Program-made: the position numbers and the translations under genes | Source: Deltaproteobacteria bacterium | GTDB lineage: Bacteria > Myxococcota_C > UBA6777 | Length of the DNA stretch: 64,000 nt | Assembly: GCA_006226375.1 (NCBI GenBank) | Contig: SBHC01000084.1 | Span: 62,001 to 126,000 of the forward strand | Reading direction: 5' to 3' | Shown here: in pieces, positions 46,600 to 55,356 of the stretch | How positions within the stretch are numbered: the stretch's first letter is position 1 | Layout of the letters: every line of letters starts with the position of its first letter | The notes under the pieces: generated by a model | Database searches by the model: none | What the model saw: only the letters and a program-made list of their open reading frames with translations | What the model was told of the DNA's origin: nothing

Positions 46600-47474
46600 T
46601 GTCAGAAGCCCGGATTCACTCCCAATCGTCACTGACGGCCAAGATTGTGTGCTATATGCGAGCATTGTCCTACCTCGAAGCAGGCCCGCCGGTAGCCAAC
46701 GACCATCTGGCCGAGTTGTTCCTCAGCCCGAAAGCAAGAAAGCGCATTCAATCCGCTGAAGAACGCCAGGATATCCTTGTCAACGAATCGCTGCCAGCAA
46801 ACTATAGCTACATCACGGCGCGAACAAGACATCTGGATCAATGTGTCCAACAGGCGCTTCAGGAGGACTTTGAACAGATCGTCATCCTGGGAGCAGGCTT
46901 TGACTCCAGAGCCTATCGTTTCGCGGATGAACTGGGTAAGACCCAGGTGTTTGAAGTGGACGCACCCACCACCCAAGAGGCCAAGCTCAAATACCTTGAC
47001 TTGGGTGGGATAGACATCCCTGAGACGGTCACCTATGTTCCTGTCAACTTCAACCAACAAACCCTCGCAGAAACGCTGTTACCTGCGGGGCTTCGGGCCG
47101 ATGCCAAGACTCTCTTTTTGTGGGAAGGCGTTACCTATTACATCTCGGCCGAAGCTGTGGACCAAACGTTGAAGTTTGTTCAGGAACACGCAGGTCCTGG
47201 CAGCCGCATCGCCTTTGACTGGTTGTATGCCAGATTGCCAGCCGGTGACACATCTGACCACGGCGCTGCCATGGCCTCCATGGCCGTTGCTGCGATTGGA
47301 GAGCCGTTTGTGTTTGGCATCCAGGAAGGCTCCATCGATAGCTTCTTGCAAGAGCGAGGATTTCAACTCCTTGCGAACTACCCACCCCACGTTCTACAAG
47401 ACACCTACCTGGACGACACCTTTCCCCAGATGTACGGATTTATGGTCAACACCGTCGCGGAAGTCTTGCGATAA
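46596..47474 (+). CDS. SAM-dependent methyltransferase, leucine carboxyl methyltransferase (PPM1) family
   Basis: A 292-aa class I methyltransferase of the TIGR00027/PPM family. Motifs: a short helical cap with ARTRHLDQCV, the SAM loop VILGAGFDSRAYRF, the acidic VFEVDAPTTQEAK, and FLWEGVTYYIS. Members methylate carboxyl or other groups on peptides, proteins and natural products; the substrate here is unknown. The ATG overlaps the dacB TGA, and AAAGG lies upstream within dacB, so the two are co-translated, although a functional tie is not obvious. Confidence 0.88.
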   Translation: MMSEARIHSQSSLTAKIVCYMRALSYLEAGPPVANDHLAELFLSPKARKRIQSAEERQDILVNESLPANYSYITARTRHLDQCVQQALQEDFEQIVILGAGFDSRAYRFADELGKTQVFEVDAPTTQEAKLKYLDLGGIDIPETVTYVPVNFNQQTLAETLLPAGLRADAKTLFLWEGVTYYISAEAVDQTLKFVQEHAGPGSRIAFDWLYARLPAGDTSDHGAAMASMAVAAIGEPFVFGIQEGSIDSFLQERGFQLLANYPPHVLQDTYLDDTFPQMYGFMVNTVAEVLR

Positions 47475-47530
47475 AACAATCCTTCATCAAGGGTGCTTGC
47501 GCTGTGAGGGTGTAGAGAACAACGAAAGAA

Positions 47531-47597
47531 ACTGTCCTGGTTTCTGCACACTCACTGTCCTGGTTTCTGCACACTACTGTCCTGCGTTACGCACACC
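47531..47597. repeat. Three tandem 22/23-bp repeats
   Basis: ACTGTCCTGGTTTCTGCACA begins at 47531 and recurs at 47554; a third, diverged copy (ACTGTCCTGCGTTACGCACA) is at 47576. The array sits in the 313-nt gap 47475-47787, which otherwise holds no gene I can support. The layout resembles the multiple short terminal repeats of some insertion sequences (IS21 or IS481 type), but no transposase is nearby. Confidence 0.75.
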
Positions 47598-47787
47598 AAG
47601 CTTTCCTAGCCATCACCTTGAGGCAAGACCTGTTCAGGAATCGCAATCAACAACCTCATCTCCGAAGCAAACCCACACGCTGGCACACAACTTGATGAAG
47701 GAAGTGGAACAAGGTAGCTTCCTTCTGAGAAACAACGATGTGGAGATGAAGAACACATCGAGAGAATACTGGTGAACGGAGATGAAC

Positions 47788-48198
47788 ATGAGAGTGACCA
47801 AGGGCTTTGGGTTGGGGTTGTTGCTGTTGGTGTTTGGGAGTTTGGGATGGGGTTGTGGAGTTGGTGAGTCTGTGGTTATCGTGAAGGGAGAAGCGAATAC
47901 AACCTATTACAAACGAACAAAACTCACGGTAATCTGGACCTCTCCTTTGTGTGTAGGAGTCAAAGGCTCCGTTATCAATGTATGCAAACATCAAGAGATT
48001 GCGATTGGGGAAACACAACAATATCGCTTTGGGCTAGAAAACCCCAAACAGAAGCTGCTCGTCGTGTGCAGGGATTCGAGCAAAACCGTGTCCTACCCCA
48101 CAGGAAATGGACAAGTGCATGAGTTCGTTGTGGATGCCATCAGCGTTTTCCATAACAAAGATGGAACGACGACAGTGATAAGCCCTGACTGTATATAG
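47788..48198 (+). CDS. Small lipoprotein, unknown function
   Basis: A 136-aa lipoprotein. The ATG at 47788 is 7 nt from GGAG (ACGGAGATGAAC); the ATG at 47782 sits directly on that box and is unlikely. The signal segment LGLLLLVFGSLGWGC ends in the lipidation Cys. The mature part is beta-rich with several further Cys, which may form disulfides (SPLCVGVKG, VINVCKH, VVCRDSS, SPDC). I do not recognise the family. Codon use is somewhat more AT-rich than its neighbours, and the upstream tandem repeats make an acquired origin possible. Confidence 0.7.
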   Translation: MRVTKGFGLGLLLLVFGSLGWGCGVGESVVIVKGEANTTYYKRTKLTVIWTSPLCVGVKGSVINVCKHQEIAIGETQQYRFGLENPKQKLLVVCRDSSKTVSYPTGNGQVHEFVVDAISVFHNKDGTTTVISPDCI

Positions 48199-48243
48199 AG
48201 CGCACTCCAGAACCTGGAAGCAGAGTGTTTGGAAGGTCGCAGC

Positions 48244-49584
48244 TTAGACTTGTTCGATCTTCACTTCCCGGATGTAGAACCCGCTGTCCAATCGCTTTTT
48301 GGGGACCGAAGCGTCACTGATTTGCATCTGAATGGCAAAGCTCCCGGTCGCTTTGGGTTCCCATGCGTAAGACCACAAACTCCATGTGTTGTTCGTGTTG
48401 GGCACAGGACAAACATCGACCGGTTGGTACGACTCGGATGACTTGAACCGAATCACAAGATCTGTAGAGACACGCTCACCACCCCACATCACTCCTACCA
48501 CCTTGTACTTAACCTTCCCATTGACCTCCCACTTCTCCACCCGAAGCGGCATCGCAGTTTGGTCGATGACAGCGGGCTTGTAGTCCTTTGCAAGAGCAGG
48601 CACACCGACCTGATGGGTGCGAGAAGCAAACTCTTTCATCTGGGCTGTCGAAGAGGCCGTATCATCGACAAATTGTATGCTATCGACCCACTTGATGTTG
48701 GTGCAACCGTACCACCGGGGCATGATAAGACGGACTGGGAAGCCGTGGTCTTTCGGCAAAGGAACACCGTTCATCTGGGTGGCGAGAAACGCCCCAAACT
48801 GCTTCAGTTGCTCAACGGTAAAGATCCAGCTGGCACCGGGGGTGGAGTGTGTGGAAGGCGTGGAGTGTTGGTCGAAACCAGAGATCAACACTCGGTTTGC
48901 GCCTGACTTGGGCGAGACTTTGGCGAGCACCTTCTCTATGGGAACACCGCTCCAGTTGGCTGCCCCCAAGAGACCGAAGCGTCCACCCTTCCCATTGCCG
49001 GAGCACTCCAGCAAGACAGTCCCCATGGGCTGAACCATCGGCGTCAAGTCGTTGATAGAAAGAGTGACGGACTTCTCCACCAGGCCGCCCAACTCCAAAA
49101 CCCAGGGTTTGTTGGGGTCAATTTGATCGGGGTACCGGGTGCGAACGAAGAATTTCTCGTTGGGCAAGATAAGAGAGTCAGCCGTAATCTCGGAGAGGTC
49201 TGTGTACAAACGCCCGTCCCACCCTTCACCGTAAAGTGTGTTCATGGTCCGGCCGCCTTCGTTAATGAAGGGTACGGTTCCCAACAATGTCCCACCAGCG
49301 AACGGATCCGAGCATGAAGCAGGTTGTTCCACAATGGCTTCCTCAGGAAGAGGTTCCTGGGGTCCGCTGTCTTGGGAAGCTTGCTCTGCTTCAGGCCCAG
49401 GCTCACGAGAAACGATCTCTTCACCCGATGGCTCCAGACCAGCCTCTTGGACCAACACCCCATCGGGGCTGGGTTCTGCGGCACCTTCCGCTCCTTCTGA
49501 AGCCGGTGAACACCCCACCAAGGAAGCTCCCCCCAAGATTAACGACGCCCGCAAGACCTCTCGACGAGACCACTTTGCTCTCAT
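48244..49584 (-). CDS. Tat-exported sulfite-oxidase-like molybdopterin enzyme (lipoprotein)
   Basis: A 446-aa oxidoreductase. ATG 49584 has GGAG at 7 nt and yields a twin-arginine signal (WSRREVLRASLILGG) followed by a lipobox (GASLVGC). So the enzyme is folded in the cytoplasm, exported by Tat and probably lipid-anchored. An acidic linker of about 70 residues, rich in Glu, Pro and Ala, precedes the molybdopterin domain: the Mo-ligand Cys in LLECSGNGKGGRFG, then HGFPVRLIMPRWYGCTNIKW. The C-terminal 130 residues match the Mo-co dimerisation domain (WSLWSYAWEPKATGSFAIQ). There is no heme domain, so an external cytochrome acceptor is expected. The substrate may be sulfite but is not proven. Confidence 0.9.
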   Translation of the reverse strand: MRAKWSRREVLRASLILGGASLVGCSPASEGAEGAAEPSPDGVLVQEAGLEPSGEEIVSREPGPEAEQASQDSGPQEPLPEEAIVEQPASCSDPFAGGTLLGTVPFINEGGRTMNTLYGEGWDGRLYTDLSEITADSLILPNEKFFVRTRYPDQIDPNKPWVLELGGLVEKSVTLSINDLTPMVQPMGTVLLECSGNGKGGRFGLLGAANWSGVPIEKVLAKVSPKSGANRVLISGFDQHSTPSTHSTPGASWIFTVEQLKQFGAFLATQMNGVPLPKDHGFPVRLIMPRWYGCTNIKWVDSIQFVDDTASSTAQMKEFASRTHQVGVPALAKDYKPAVIDQTAMPLRVEKWEVNGKVKYKVVGVMWGGERVSTDLVIRFKSSESYQPVDVCPVPNTNNTWSLWSYAWEPKATGSFAIQMQISDASVPKKRLDSGFYIREVKIEQV

Positions 49585-49796
49585 TCTTCTCTCCGCTACC
49601 ACAAAAAACCAACACGCCTGTGACACAACGATACGCTTGGCGCATGCTCCAGGTTACAAGAATCGTGAGTCGGGCAAAAGGATAATGCTTGCGATTCAAT
49701 TTTTAGGAATGGTAGAAACATACGGACGCATCGGAACGATCATCCGACGAACGTAGAACGTGTTCCAAGAAAGAAACCTAGAGAGACGTACAAACG

Positions 49797-50594
49797 ATGG
49801 GAAACCCAACAACACACTTTTCGCAGCGTTATGGTCCTTGGGCGATCGTAGCAGGGGCATCAGAGGGTTTGGGAGCAGCCTTTGCAGAGAGTTTGGCTCA
49901 ACGAGGAGTCTCGCTGGTCCTGCTTGCGAGGCGGGCAACGCTCTTGGAACAGTTGGCTGTCTCCTTGAGAAAAGCACATTCCATCGAAGTCAGGACCTTT
50001 TCTCTGGATCTCTCCCACTCCGAAGCCATCCAGGACTTGTGTCAGGAGATTGATTCTCTGGATATTGGCTTGCTTGTGTACAACGCCGCGTATGCACCGA
50101 TTGGCTCCTTCGCCGAACAGGACAGAGAGGATCTGCTCAAGGTTGTGGATGTCAACATTCGCGGTCCCTTGGTGTTGTCTCATTGGTTGGCTCCCCGTTT
50201 GGTCACAAGGCAACGAGGAGGCCTTGTTGTGATGTCATCTTTGGCTGGCTTGCAAGGAAGCCCGAAGCTCGCGACCTATGCAGGCTCAAAAGCCTTTGGG
50301 ACGATCTTCGCAGAGAGCTTGTGGGGAGAGTTAAAGCCTCATGGGGTGGACGTCCTTGCTTCGTGTGCAGGCGCGATACGAACGCCGGGATACCAAGGGG
50401 CTGAGACGGGCAAAGAAGCACCTGGAACACTCGATGCTTCGGACGTTGCAGAACAAACCCTCCGGTCCTTGGGCAAAACGCCACGCACAGTTCCAGGATG
50501 GGTCAACAAAGTCGCAGAATGGATTTTGGGTCGATGGCTTCCTCGAAAGATAGCTGTCGCCATCATGAAGAAAAACACAGAGTCACTATCATGA
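49797..50594 (+). CDS. Short-chain dehydrogenase/reductase
   Basis: A 265-aa classical SDR. NAD(P) loop GASEGLGAAFAESL, basic ARR after the second strand (suggesting NADP preference), VYNAAYA, the active-site Ser in MSSLAGLQG and YAGSK (YxxxK). A C-terminal hydrophobic segment (VAEWILGRWLPRKIAVAIM) suggests membrane association. Its TGA overlaps the ATG of the sterol-reductase-like gene (ATGA), so the two are probably expressed together and the SDR may act on a related lipid or sterol, for example at a 3-hydroxy/keto position. AGAGAG lies upstream. Confidence 0.9.
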   Translation: MGNPTTHFSQRYGPWAIVAGASEGLGAAFAESLAQRGVSLVLLARRATLLEQLAVSLRKAHSIEVRTFSLDLSHSEAIQDLCQEIDSLDIGLLVYNAAYAPIGSFAEQDREDLLKVVDVNIRGPLVLSHWLAPRLVTRQRGGLVVMSSLAGLQGSPKLATYAGSKAFGTIFAESLWGELKPHGVDVLASCAGAIRTPGYQGAETGKEAPGTLDASDVAEQTLRSLGKTPRTVPGWVNKVAEWILGRWLPRKIAVAIMKKNTESLS

Positions 50595-51673
50595 AAACAT
50601 ACGCACTGGGTTTCTTTACTCCTTGGCTCCTTTACGGATTGATCACAGTCCTTCACCTGGTTCTTCCTGGCCGCTGGTACGATGGTTATGTCGCCCACGA
50701 AAAAACGGGAGAGACGCTTCGCTATCGATTGAATGGACTTCTCGTGCTGCTTGTCAGCGTCGGCTTGTGGGCGCTGGCCGGATGGATGAAGTGGGTGCCT
50801 TGGAACTGGCTTTATCTTCACCGCTGGGAAGGCTTGGCAGGAGCCTGTGTGCTCGGCCTGTTGTTTACCTTTGTGATGGTCTTGCCTGCTCCCTCAACGG
50901 GCAAGCCGCTGCTAGTTGACTTGTTTTTTGGGCGTCCGAAGAACCCGCAGCTGTGGGGAGGTCGAATCGACGCCAAGATGTGGCTGTACCTGATCGGGGC
51001 AGTCATGCTGGAGTTAAACGTCCTGAGCTTTGCAGCCCATCATGTGATGAAATACGGCTCGTCCGCTTCCCATGGTGTCTACCTTTGCGCAGGTTTGCTC
51101 ACCTACTTTGTCTGTGACTACCTCACTTTTGAGCGCGTGCACCTCTACACCTACGACATCTTTGCCGAACGTGTGGGCTTTAAGTTGGGATGGGGATGCC
51201 TTACCTTTTACCCTTACTTCTACGCGGTAGGCCTGTGGAGTGTGGCGGACAAACCCAACCCCAACACCCCGATCTCCTTGTTGGCTTTGTATGGGCTAAT
51301 CTTTTTGTTGGGTTGGTCGTTTGCTCGTGGCGCGAACATGCAAAAGTTCACGTTCAAGACCCGGCCGGAGGCAACCTTCCTGGGAATACAACCTGTGGTT
51401 CTTACGGATGGAACGCGTACGCTGTTGGCCAGTGGGTTCTGGGGAGTGAGCCGTCACATCAACTACCTTGGTGAGATCTTAATGGGCGTGGGGATTGCGC
51501 TCTCTGTGGGCTATCCCACTTCGTTGTGGCCCTGGTTGTACCCGTTGTATTACGTGGCATTGTTGGTTCCGCGTCAGTTCGACGACGACCGGAGGTGCAA
51601 AGCCAAATACGGTGAACTGTGGGACAAGTATGAAGAAAAAGTTCCCTATCGAATCATTCCTGGCGTCTTCTGA
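50591..51673 (+). CDS. ERG4/ERG24-family sterol C14/C7 reductase-like membrane protein
   Basis: A 360-aa polytopic membrane protein with about nine hydrophobic segments. The C-terminal signature of the ERG4/ERG24 family is clear: LLASGFWGVSRHINYLGEIL, then DDDRRCKAKYGELW and VPYRIIPGVF at the very end. Earlier, LLVDLFFGRPKNPQLWGGRIDAK also matches sterol reductases. Eukaryotic members reduce sterol C14-15, C7-8 or C24 double bonds with NADPH; bacterial homologues occur in some sterol-making bacteria. The start ATG 50591 overlaps the SDR stop; the longer frame from 50498 lies inside the SDR gene. The sterol substrate and the presence of a cyclase elsewhere are not known. Confidence 0.88.
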   Translation: MKTYALGFFTPWLLYGLITVLHLVLPGRWYDGYVAHEKTGETLRYRLNGLLVLLVSVGLWALAGWMKWVPWNWLYLHRWEGLAGACVLGLLFTFVMVLPAPSTGKPLLVDLFFGRPKNPQLWGGRIDAKMWLYLIGAVMLELNVLSFAAHHVMKYGSSASHGVYLCAGLLTYFVCDYLTFERVHLYTYDIFAERVGFKLGWGCLTFYPYFYAVGLWSVADKPNPNTPISLLALYGLIFLLGWSFARGANMQKFTFKTRPEATFLGIQPVVLTDGTRTLLASGFWGVSRHINYLGEILMGVGIALSVGYPTSLWPWLYPLYYVALLVPRQFDDDRRCKAKYGELWDKYEEKVPYRIIPGVF

Positions 51674-51736
51674 TTCTTGTGCTATGCTGATCGGTTCTGG
51701 GGGTTTATCAACCACGTTGTAGGAGACCCATTTACG

Positions 51737-52693
51737 ATGTCAGAACTGATCGTTATAGCGCTGGGAGGGAACGCACTGATTCCCTCTCCAGAAGCAAGAG
51801 ATATCCCTTCTCAATATCGCGCCTGCTACGAAACGTGTGGGCAAGTTGTCAAACTTCTTTCCCAAGGCCATCGAGTCGTCATCACCCATGGAAACGGTCC
51901 ACAAGTTGGGTTTGTGCTTCGACGCTCGGAGCTCTCTCGCTCAGAGCTACACGAGGTTCCCTTGGACATCTGCGTGGCCGACACACAAGGGGCCATTGGT
52001 TCGATGTTTCAACGCGCGCTCTACAATCACACTATGTCATGGGAGAACCCACCGCCGATCGTGAGTATGGTGACTCATGTGTTGGTCGACCCGGATGATC
52101 CGGACTTCCAGGACCCCTCCAAGCCCATCGGTAGCTACATCGACAACCCTCAGCGGCTGGATGAGTTTGAGGCGCAAGGGTGGTCGATGATGCACGATCC
52201 CAAACGTGGGTATCGTCGGGTTGTTCCGTCCCCGAATCCTCTCCAGATCGTGGAGCTGCCCTCCATTCAACAACTCTTACACCAAGGGGTCTGCGTTATC
52301 GCTTGTGGCGGAGGAGGAATCCCTGTCATGAAGAACCTTCAAGGTCAGGTAGAACCATTGGAGGCAGTGATTGACAAAGACAGAACCTCCAGCCTTCTCG
52401 CTCAACAGCTAGGGGCAGATCGGTTGTTCATCGCCACCAACGTCGAAAAGGCCTGCCGCCACTACGACAAGCCCGAACAGGAAGACATCGACACCCTCAC
52501 GGTGGCAGAGGCGAAGCAATCCATTGCACAAGGAGAGTTTGGCAGAGGAAGTATGCTTCCCAAGATCGAAGCCGCCGCCAACTTTGTGTCGTTTGGAGGA
52601 AAGGAAGCAGTGATCGGACACTTGCATCAACTCGCCAACTTCCATGATCCATCGATTGGTACTCATATCCTCCCAGACGCAGCTGTTTCCTAA
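51737..52693 (+). CDS. arcC: Carbamate kinase
   Basis: Interconverts carbamoyl phosphate plus ADP with carbamate plus ATP, usually the last ATP-yielding step of arginine deiminase or allantoin catabolism. The 318-aa amino-acid-kinase protein has VIALGGNALI, VITHGNGPQVGFVLRRSE, VIACGGGGIPV, AVIDKDRTSSLLAQ, LFIATNVEKAC and FGRGSMLPKIEAA. ATG 51737 follows AGGAGA. No arcA, arcB or arcD gene is adjacent, so the source of carbamoyl phosphate here is unclear. Confidence 0.95.
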   Translation: MSELIVIALGGNALIPSPEARDIPSQYRACYETCGQVVKLLSQGHRVVITHGNGPQVGFVLRRSELSRSELHEVPLDICVADTQGAIGSMFQRALYNHTMSWENPPPIVSMVTHVLVDPDDPDFQDPSKPIGSYIDNPQRLDEFEAQGWSMMHDPKRGYRRVVPSPNPLQIVELPSIQQLLHQGVCVIACGGGGIPVMKNLQGQVEPLEAVIDKDRTSSLLAQQLGADRLFIATNVEKACRHYDKPEQEDIDTLTVAEAKQSIAQGEFGRGSMLPKIEAAANFVSFGGKEAVIGHLHQLANFHDPSIGTHILPDAAVS

Positions 52694-52903
52694 ACAAGCG
52701 CCTCTCTCTCCGCGTCCAACCCAAACTCACAGTCTAAGACCTCTGCACCTGTCGATTGTCCCATCGTTTCTACACCTTGGAAGTTCTTTGCGAAAAAGTT
52801 GGAGAAGAGGGGCAACTTTTGAAGGGGCAGGTCGATACTAGCTGTGAATGGAATGACACCAAGAACTCATTCACTTGAAAGATACAGGGTACAGGAGAGC
52901 ATC

Positions 52904-53902
52904 ATGTCTAAGGTAGGAAGCTCGGGTGGAAGCAGTCGCAGCGTCGGTTCTTCATCATCGAACACCAGCAACACCAATTCTACCAAGTCGATCAGTTCGC
53001 AACGTTCGAACTCAACAACATCGATCAGTTCGCAACGTTCGAGCAATCAGGTTCGCTCTCGCAGTACCAGTACGGTAAACAACCAGCAGCGAAGCACCTT
53101 CGAGAACTTCAACGCACAAGGCGCCGCTGGCGCAACCGTTGGCGTAAGCTTGGCAGCCAACCAGTCGAGCAACGCAAGCTTTCGAGGAACGGCCAACGCA
53201 GCGCGAACCTTCTCCAGCCGCGCCAACGTAGCTTCCAATGCGGCCAAGGGTGCCCTGAGCGCAGCCAGCCTGCCAGGTGCAGTCAGCACCGCAGCCACCG
53301 ACATCAGCCGCGCTGTACAAACGGGAAGCGCCCAAGACATCAACCAGGCTGTCCAAAGCACAGCAGGTGCTGGGACCTCAGCCGTCAACACGGTCGCAGG
53401 TGGTCTGGAAGCTGTCCGCACAGGCTCTATCTATGGAAGCGCTTACAACGCCGCCCGGCAAGCAGGTGGAACCGGCCGAGTGGCTCGCGCAGCAGCCAAC
53501 ACAGCGACCGCAGCCGCGCTCCAAAACACATCGCGACAAGTCGCTCGTAACGCCGCACGTTCGGCAGCGACAGCAGCAGCAAACACAGGAAACCGCGCTG
53601 CACAACGAGCGTTGGGTCGTGCCGTTGGAAACGCAGCAGGAAGCGCTGCTCGACGTGCAGCAGGTAGCACCCTGGCTCGAACAGCCGGTCGATTTGCACC
53701 CGGTCTCAACGTTGCGATTGCAGGATTGGACGCGGCCCAAGCGGTTGCAATCCAAGCCGACCCCAACTCCTCCACAGCTCGTCGAGCTGCAGCCTGGGTC
53801 ACCGCTGGAGCCTCTGCCGTCGCAGCCACCAACATTCCCATCGCAAGCCAAATTGGCGCAGGAGTTTCGGCAGTCAGTGGCTTCCTCCGCGACATTTGGT
53901 AA
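52904..53902 (+). CDS. Ser-rich then Ala-rich basic protein, unknown function
   Basis: A 332-aa low-complexity protein with a strong AGGAGAG site before ATG 52904. Residues 1-65 are Ser/Asn/Thr-rich with an 11-residue direct repeat (SISSQRSNSTT, SISSQRSS) encoded by a near-identical 22-bp DNA repeat at 52988 and 53021. The rest is Ala/Gly/Arg-rich and helical (VARNAARSAATAAANTGNRA). A more hydrophobic C-terminus (NVAIAGLDAAQAVAI; VTAGASAVAATNIPIAS) resembles a glycine/alanine-zipper membrane hairpin. There is no signal peptide. Such composition occurs in pore-forming toxins, secreted substrates and DNA-binding proteins alike, so I make no functional claim. A strong terminator follows. Confidence 0.75.
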   Translation: MSKVGSSGGSSRSVGSSSSNTSNTNSTKSISSQRSNSTTSISSQRSSNQVRSRSTSTVNNQQRSTFENFNAQGAAGATVGVSLAANQSSNASFRGTANAARTFSSRANVASNAAKGALSAASLPGAVSTAATDISRAVQTGSAQDINQAVQSTAGAGTSAVNTVAGGLEAVRTGSIYGSAYNAARQAGGTGRVARAAANTATAAALQNTSRQVARNAARSAATAAANTGNRAAQRALGRAVGNAAGSAARRAAGSTLARTAGRFAPGLNVAIAGLDAAQAVAIQADPNSSTARRAAAWVTAGASAVAATNIPIASQIGAGVSAVSGFLRDIW

Positions 53903-53939
53903 ACCCAACCCATCTGCTATCATCCTTTGATGCCTCAAC

Positions 53940-53985
53940 AACCATCAGTGGTCGTTCCCTTGGGAATCCCATTGGTGGTTTTTTT
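53940..53985 (+). terminator. Rho-independent terminator
   Basis: The stem AACCATCAGTGG (53940-53951) pairs with CCATTGGTGGTT (53969-53980) over 12 bp with two G-U pairs. An inner TTCCC/GGGAA stem extends it, and a run of seven T follows. It lies 38 nt past the stop of the Ser/Ala-rich gene, and is the best terminator in the window. Confidence 0.9.
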
Positions 53986-54177
53986 GGTTTAGCTTCAGCG
54001 AAGCCGAAAGTAGGCATGATCGAGAGAGAGGGATGAAACGATAGGGTCTCACGTTGTGTTTGCGGAGCAGATTTGATAAAAATACTGCACGAGACACCAC
54101 ACGACGTCGCCCAACAAGCCCTGAGGTTTGTTGCCTCTCGCTCTTAGAATGAACTTTCCAACGAAGACGTGCGAAAT

Positions 54178-55344
54178 ATGACGAAGCACAGGAATCCTGA
54201 GAATTCTTCCCAGGCCTCACAATCCGAAAACGCCAACCCCTCAGGCGGAAGCGTGCAAGAAGAACTTCCACGTGCTCACACCAAGCTTCATGATCAGTTA
54301 ATGCGGAAGTGGGTAGAGACCACACCTATGGGTCAAAGCCTCACCTTCGATGCAAGCCAGTTGCCTGACATCAACCCGCCCTCTTTGGATGACATCCACG
54401 TCAAGGTTCCTCTCCCTACCCCTTTTACGGAAGAGGAGTTGATGGAGCGGTTCTACCAGTTGTGTTTTGACCAGGCCCCTGCAGTGGCTCGTCCATCAGG
54501 AGAGCCCGTTGGAGAACATGACCGTGTTTGGGTTGATATCATTGGATATGCGAACGGAAAGATCTTGCCCTTTAGCATCCGAAGTCAAATGGAGATGCTT
54601 GTGGGCGTGGACACCTTCCTCCACGGATTCAACGCAGAGCTTATCGGAAAGCCTGTGGGTGAGAACTTCATCGTCGAGGTGACCGTCCCCGATGACTATC
54701 CTGCGATGAACCTTCGCGGGGCCTCTGCTGCGTTTGCCATCGATATCCTCCGGGCAGAGATGCTCTCCTTGCCTGACCCCAACAACCCTGAAGAGCTCAA
54801 AGTTCTAGGTTATGGAAACAGCCTGGAAGTGATTCTCAGCAAGTTGGTGGAAGAGATTCACGCAGAGCGAACCCAAGAACTACTTGATCAAGGCGATCGG
54901 ATGGTCCTTGAGCTTGTGACCCACCGGACCTTTGTGCCAGTCCCTGAAGAATTTATAGACGAAGAGATCAGGCGACGGTGGTTGGATCGTGAAGGCCCCT
55001 TCTTAAGCCGTCGAGAATTTCCAGTCGCCGAACAGCAAGAAGCTTTGGAAGGCTGGCTTAACGATGCAGGTCTCCGTACAGAAGCCCGCAAGAACCTTCA
55101 AATCGCCCTGGCTTTGAGGGCGATCGCCATCCGCGATGGGTTGGAAGTGGATCCCAACGAGATAGACTCTTTTGTTAACGAAGTCGCTGAATCTCTCGAC
55201 ATACCCGCTCATGAGTTGAAAGCTTCCCTCAAGCATGATGACACAGCACGAGATCAGATAGTGTCCCACTACATCCATCTCAAAGCTGTGAATCACGTAC
55301 TTTCTCAGGCGACCATTCGGTTTGAAGGAGCGGAAGACGCCTGA
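54178..55344 (+). CDS. Trigger-factor-like peptidyl-prolyl isomerase/chaperone
   Basis: A 388-aa protein resembling a divergent trigger factor. A disordered N-terminal region rich in Asn and Ser is followed by a helix. Then comes an FKBP-like domain, with GEHDRVWVDIIGYANGKILPF and a late VEVTVPDDYPAMNLRGASAAF that matches the trigger-factor PPIase turn. A long helical C-domain has FVPVPEEFIDEEIRRRWLD and EARKNLQIALALRAIAIRDGLEVDP, the typical ribosome-factor C-terminal pattern. The classical ribosome-binding signature near the N-terminus is not visible, so this may be a paralogue not docked on the ribosome. The start is ATG 54178 or GTG 54169. The usual clpP/clpX neighbours are absent. Confidence 0.75.
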   Translation: MTKHRNPENSSQASQSENANPSGGSVQEELPRAHTKLHDQLMRKWVETTPMGQSLTFDASQLPDINPPSLDDIHVKVPLPTPFTEEELMERFYQLCFDQAPAVARPSGEPVGEHDRVWVDIIGYANGKILPFSIRSQMEMLVGVDTFLHGFNAELIGKPVGENFIVEVTVPDDYPAMNLRGASAAFAIDILRAEMLSLPDPNNPEELKVLGYGNSLEVILSKLVEEIHAERTQELLDQGDRMVLELVTHRTFVPVPEEFIDEEIRRRWLDREGPFLSRREFPVAEQQEALEGWLNDAGLRTEARKNLQIALALRAIAIRDGLEVDPNEIDSFVNEVAESLDIPAHELKASLKHDDTARDQIVSHYIHLKAVNHVLSQATIRFEGAEDA

Positions 55345-55356
55345 TCCCTCGCAACG

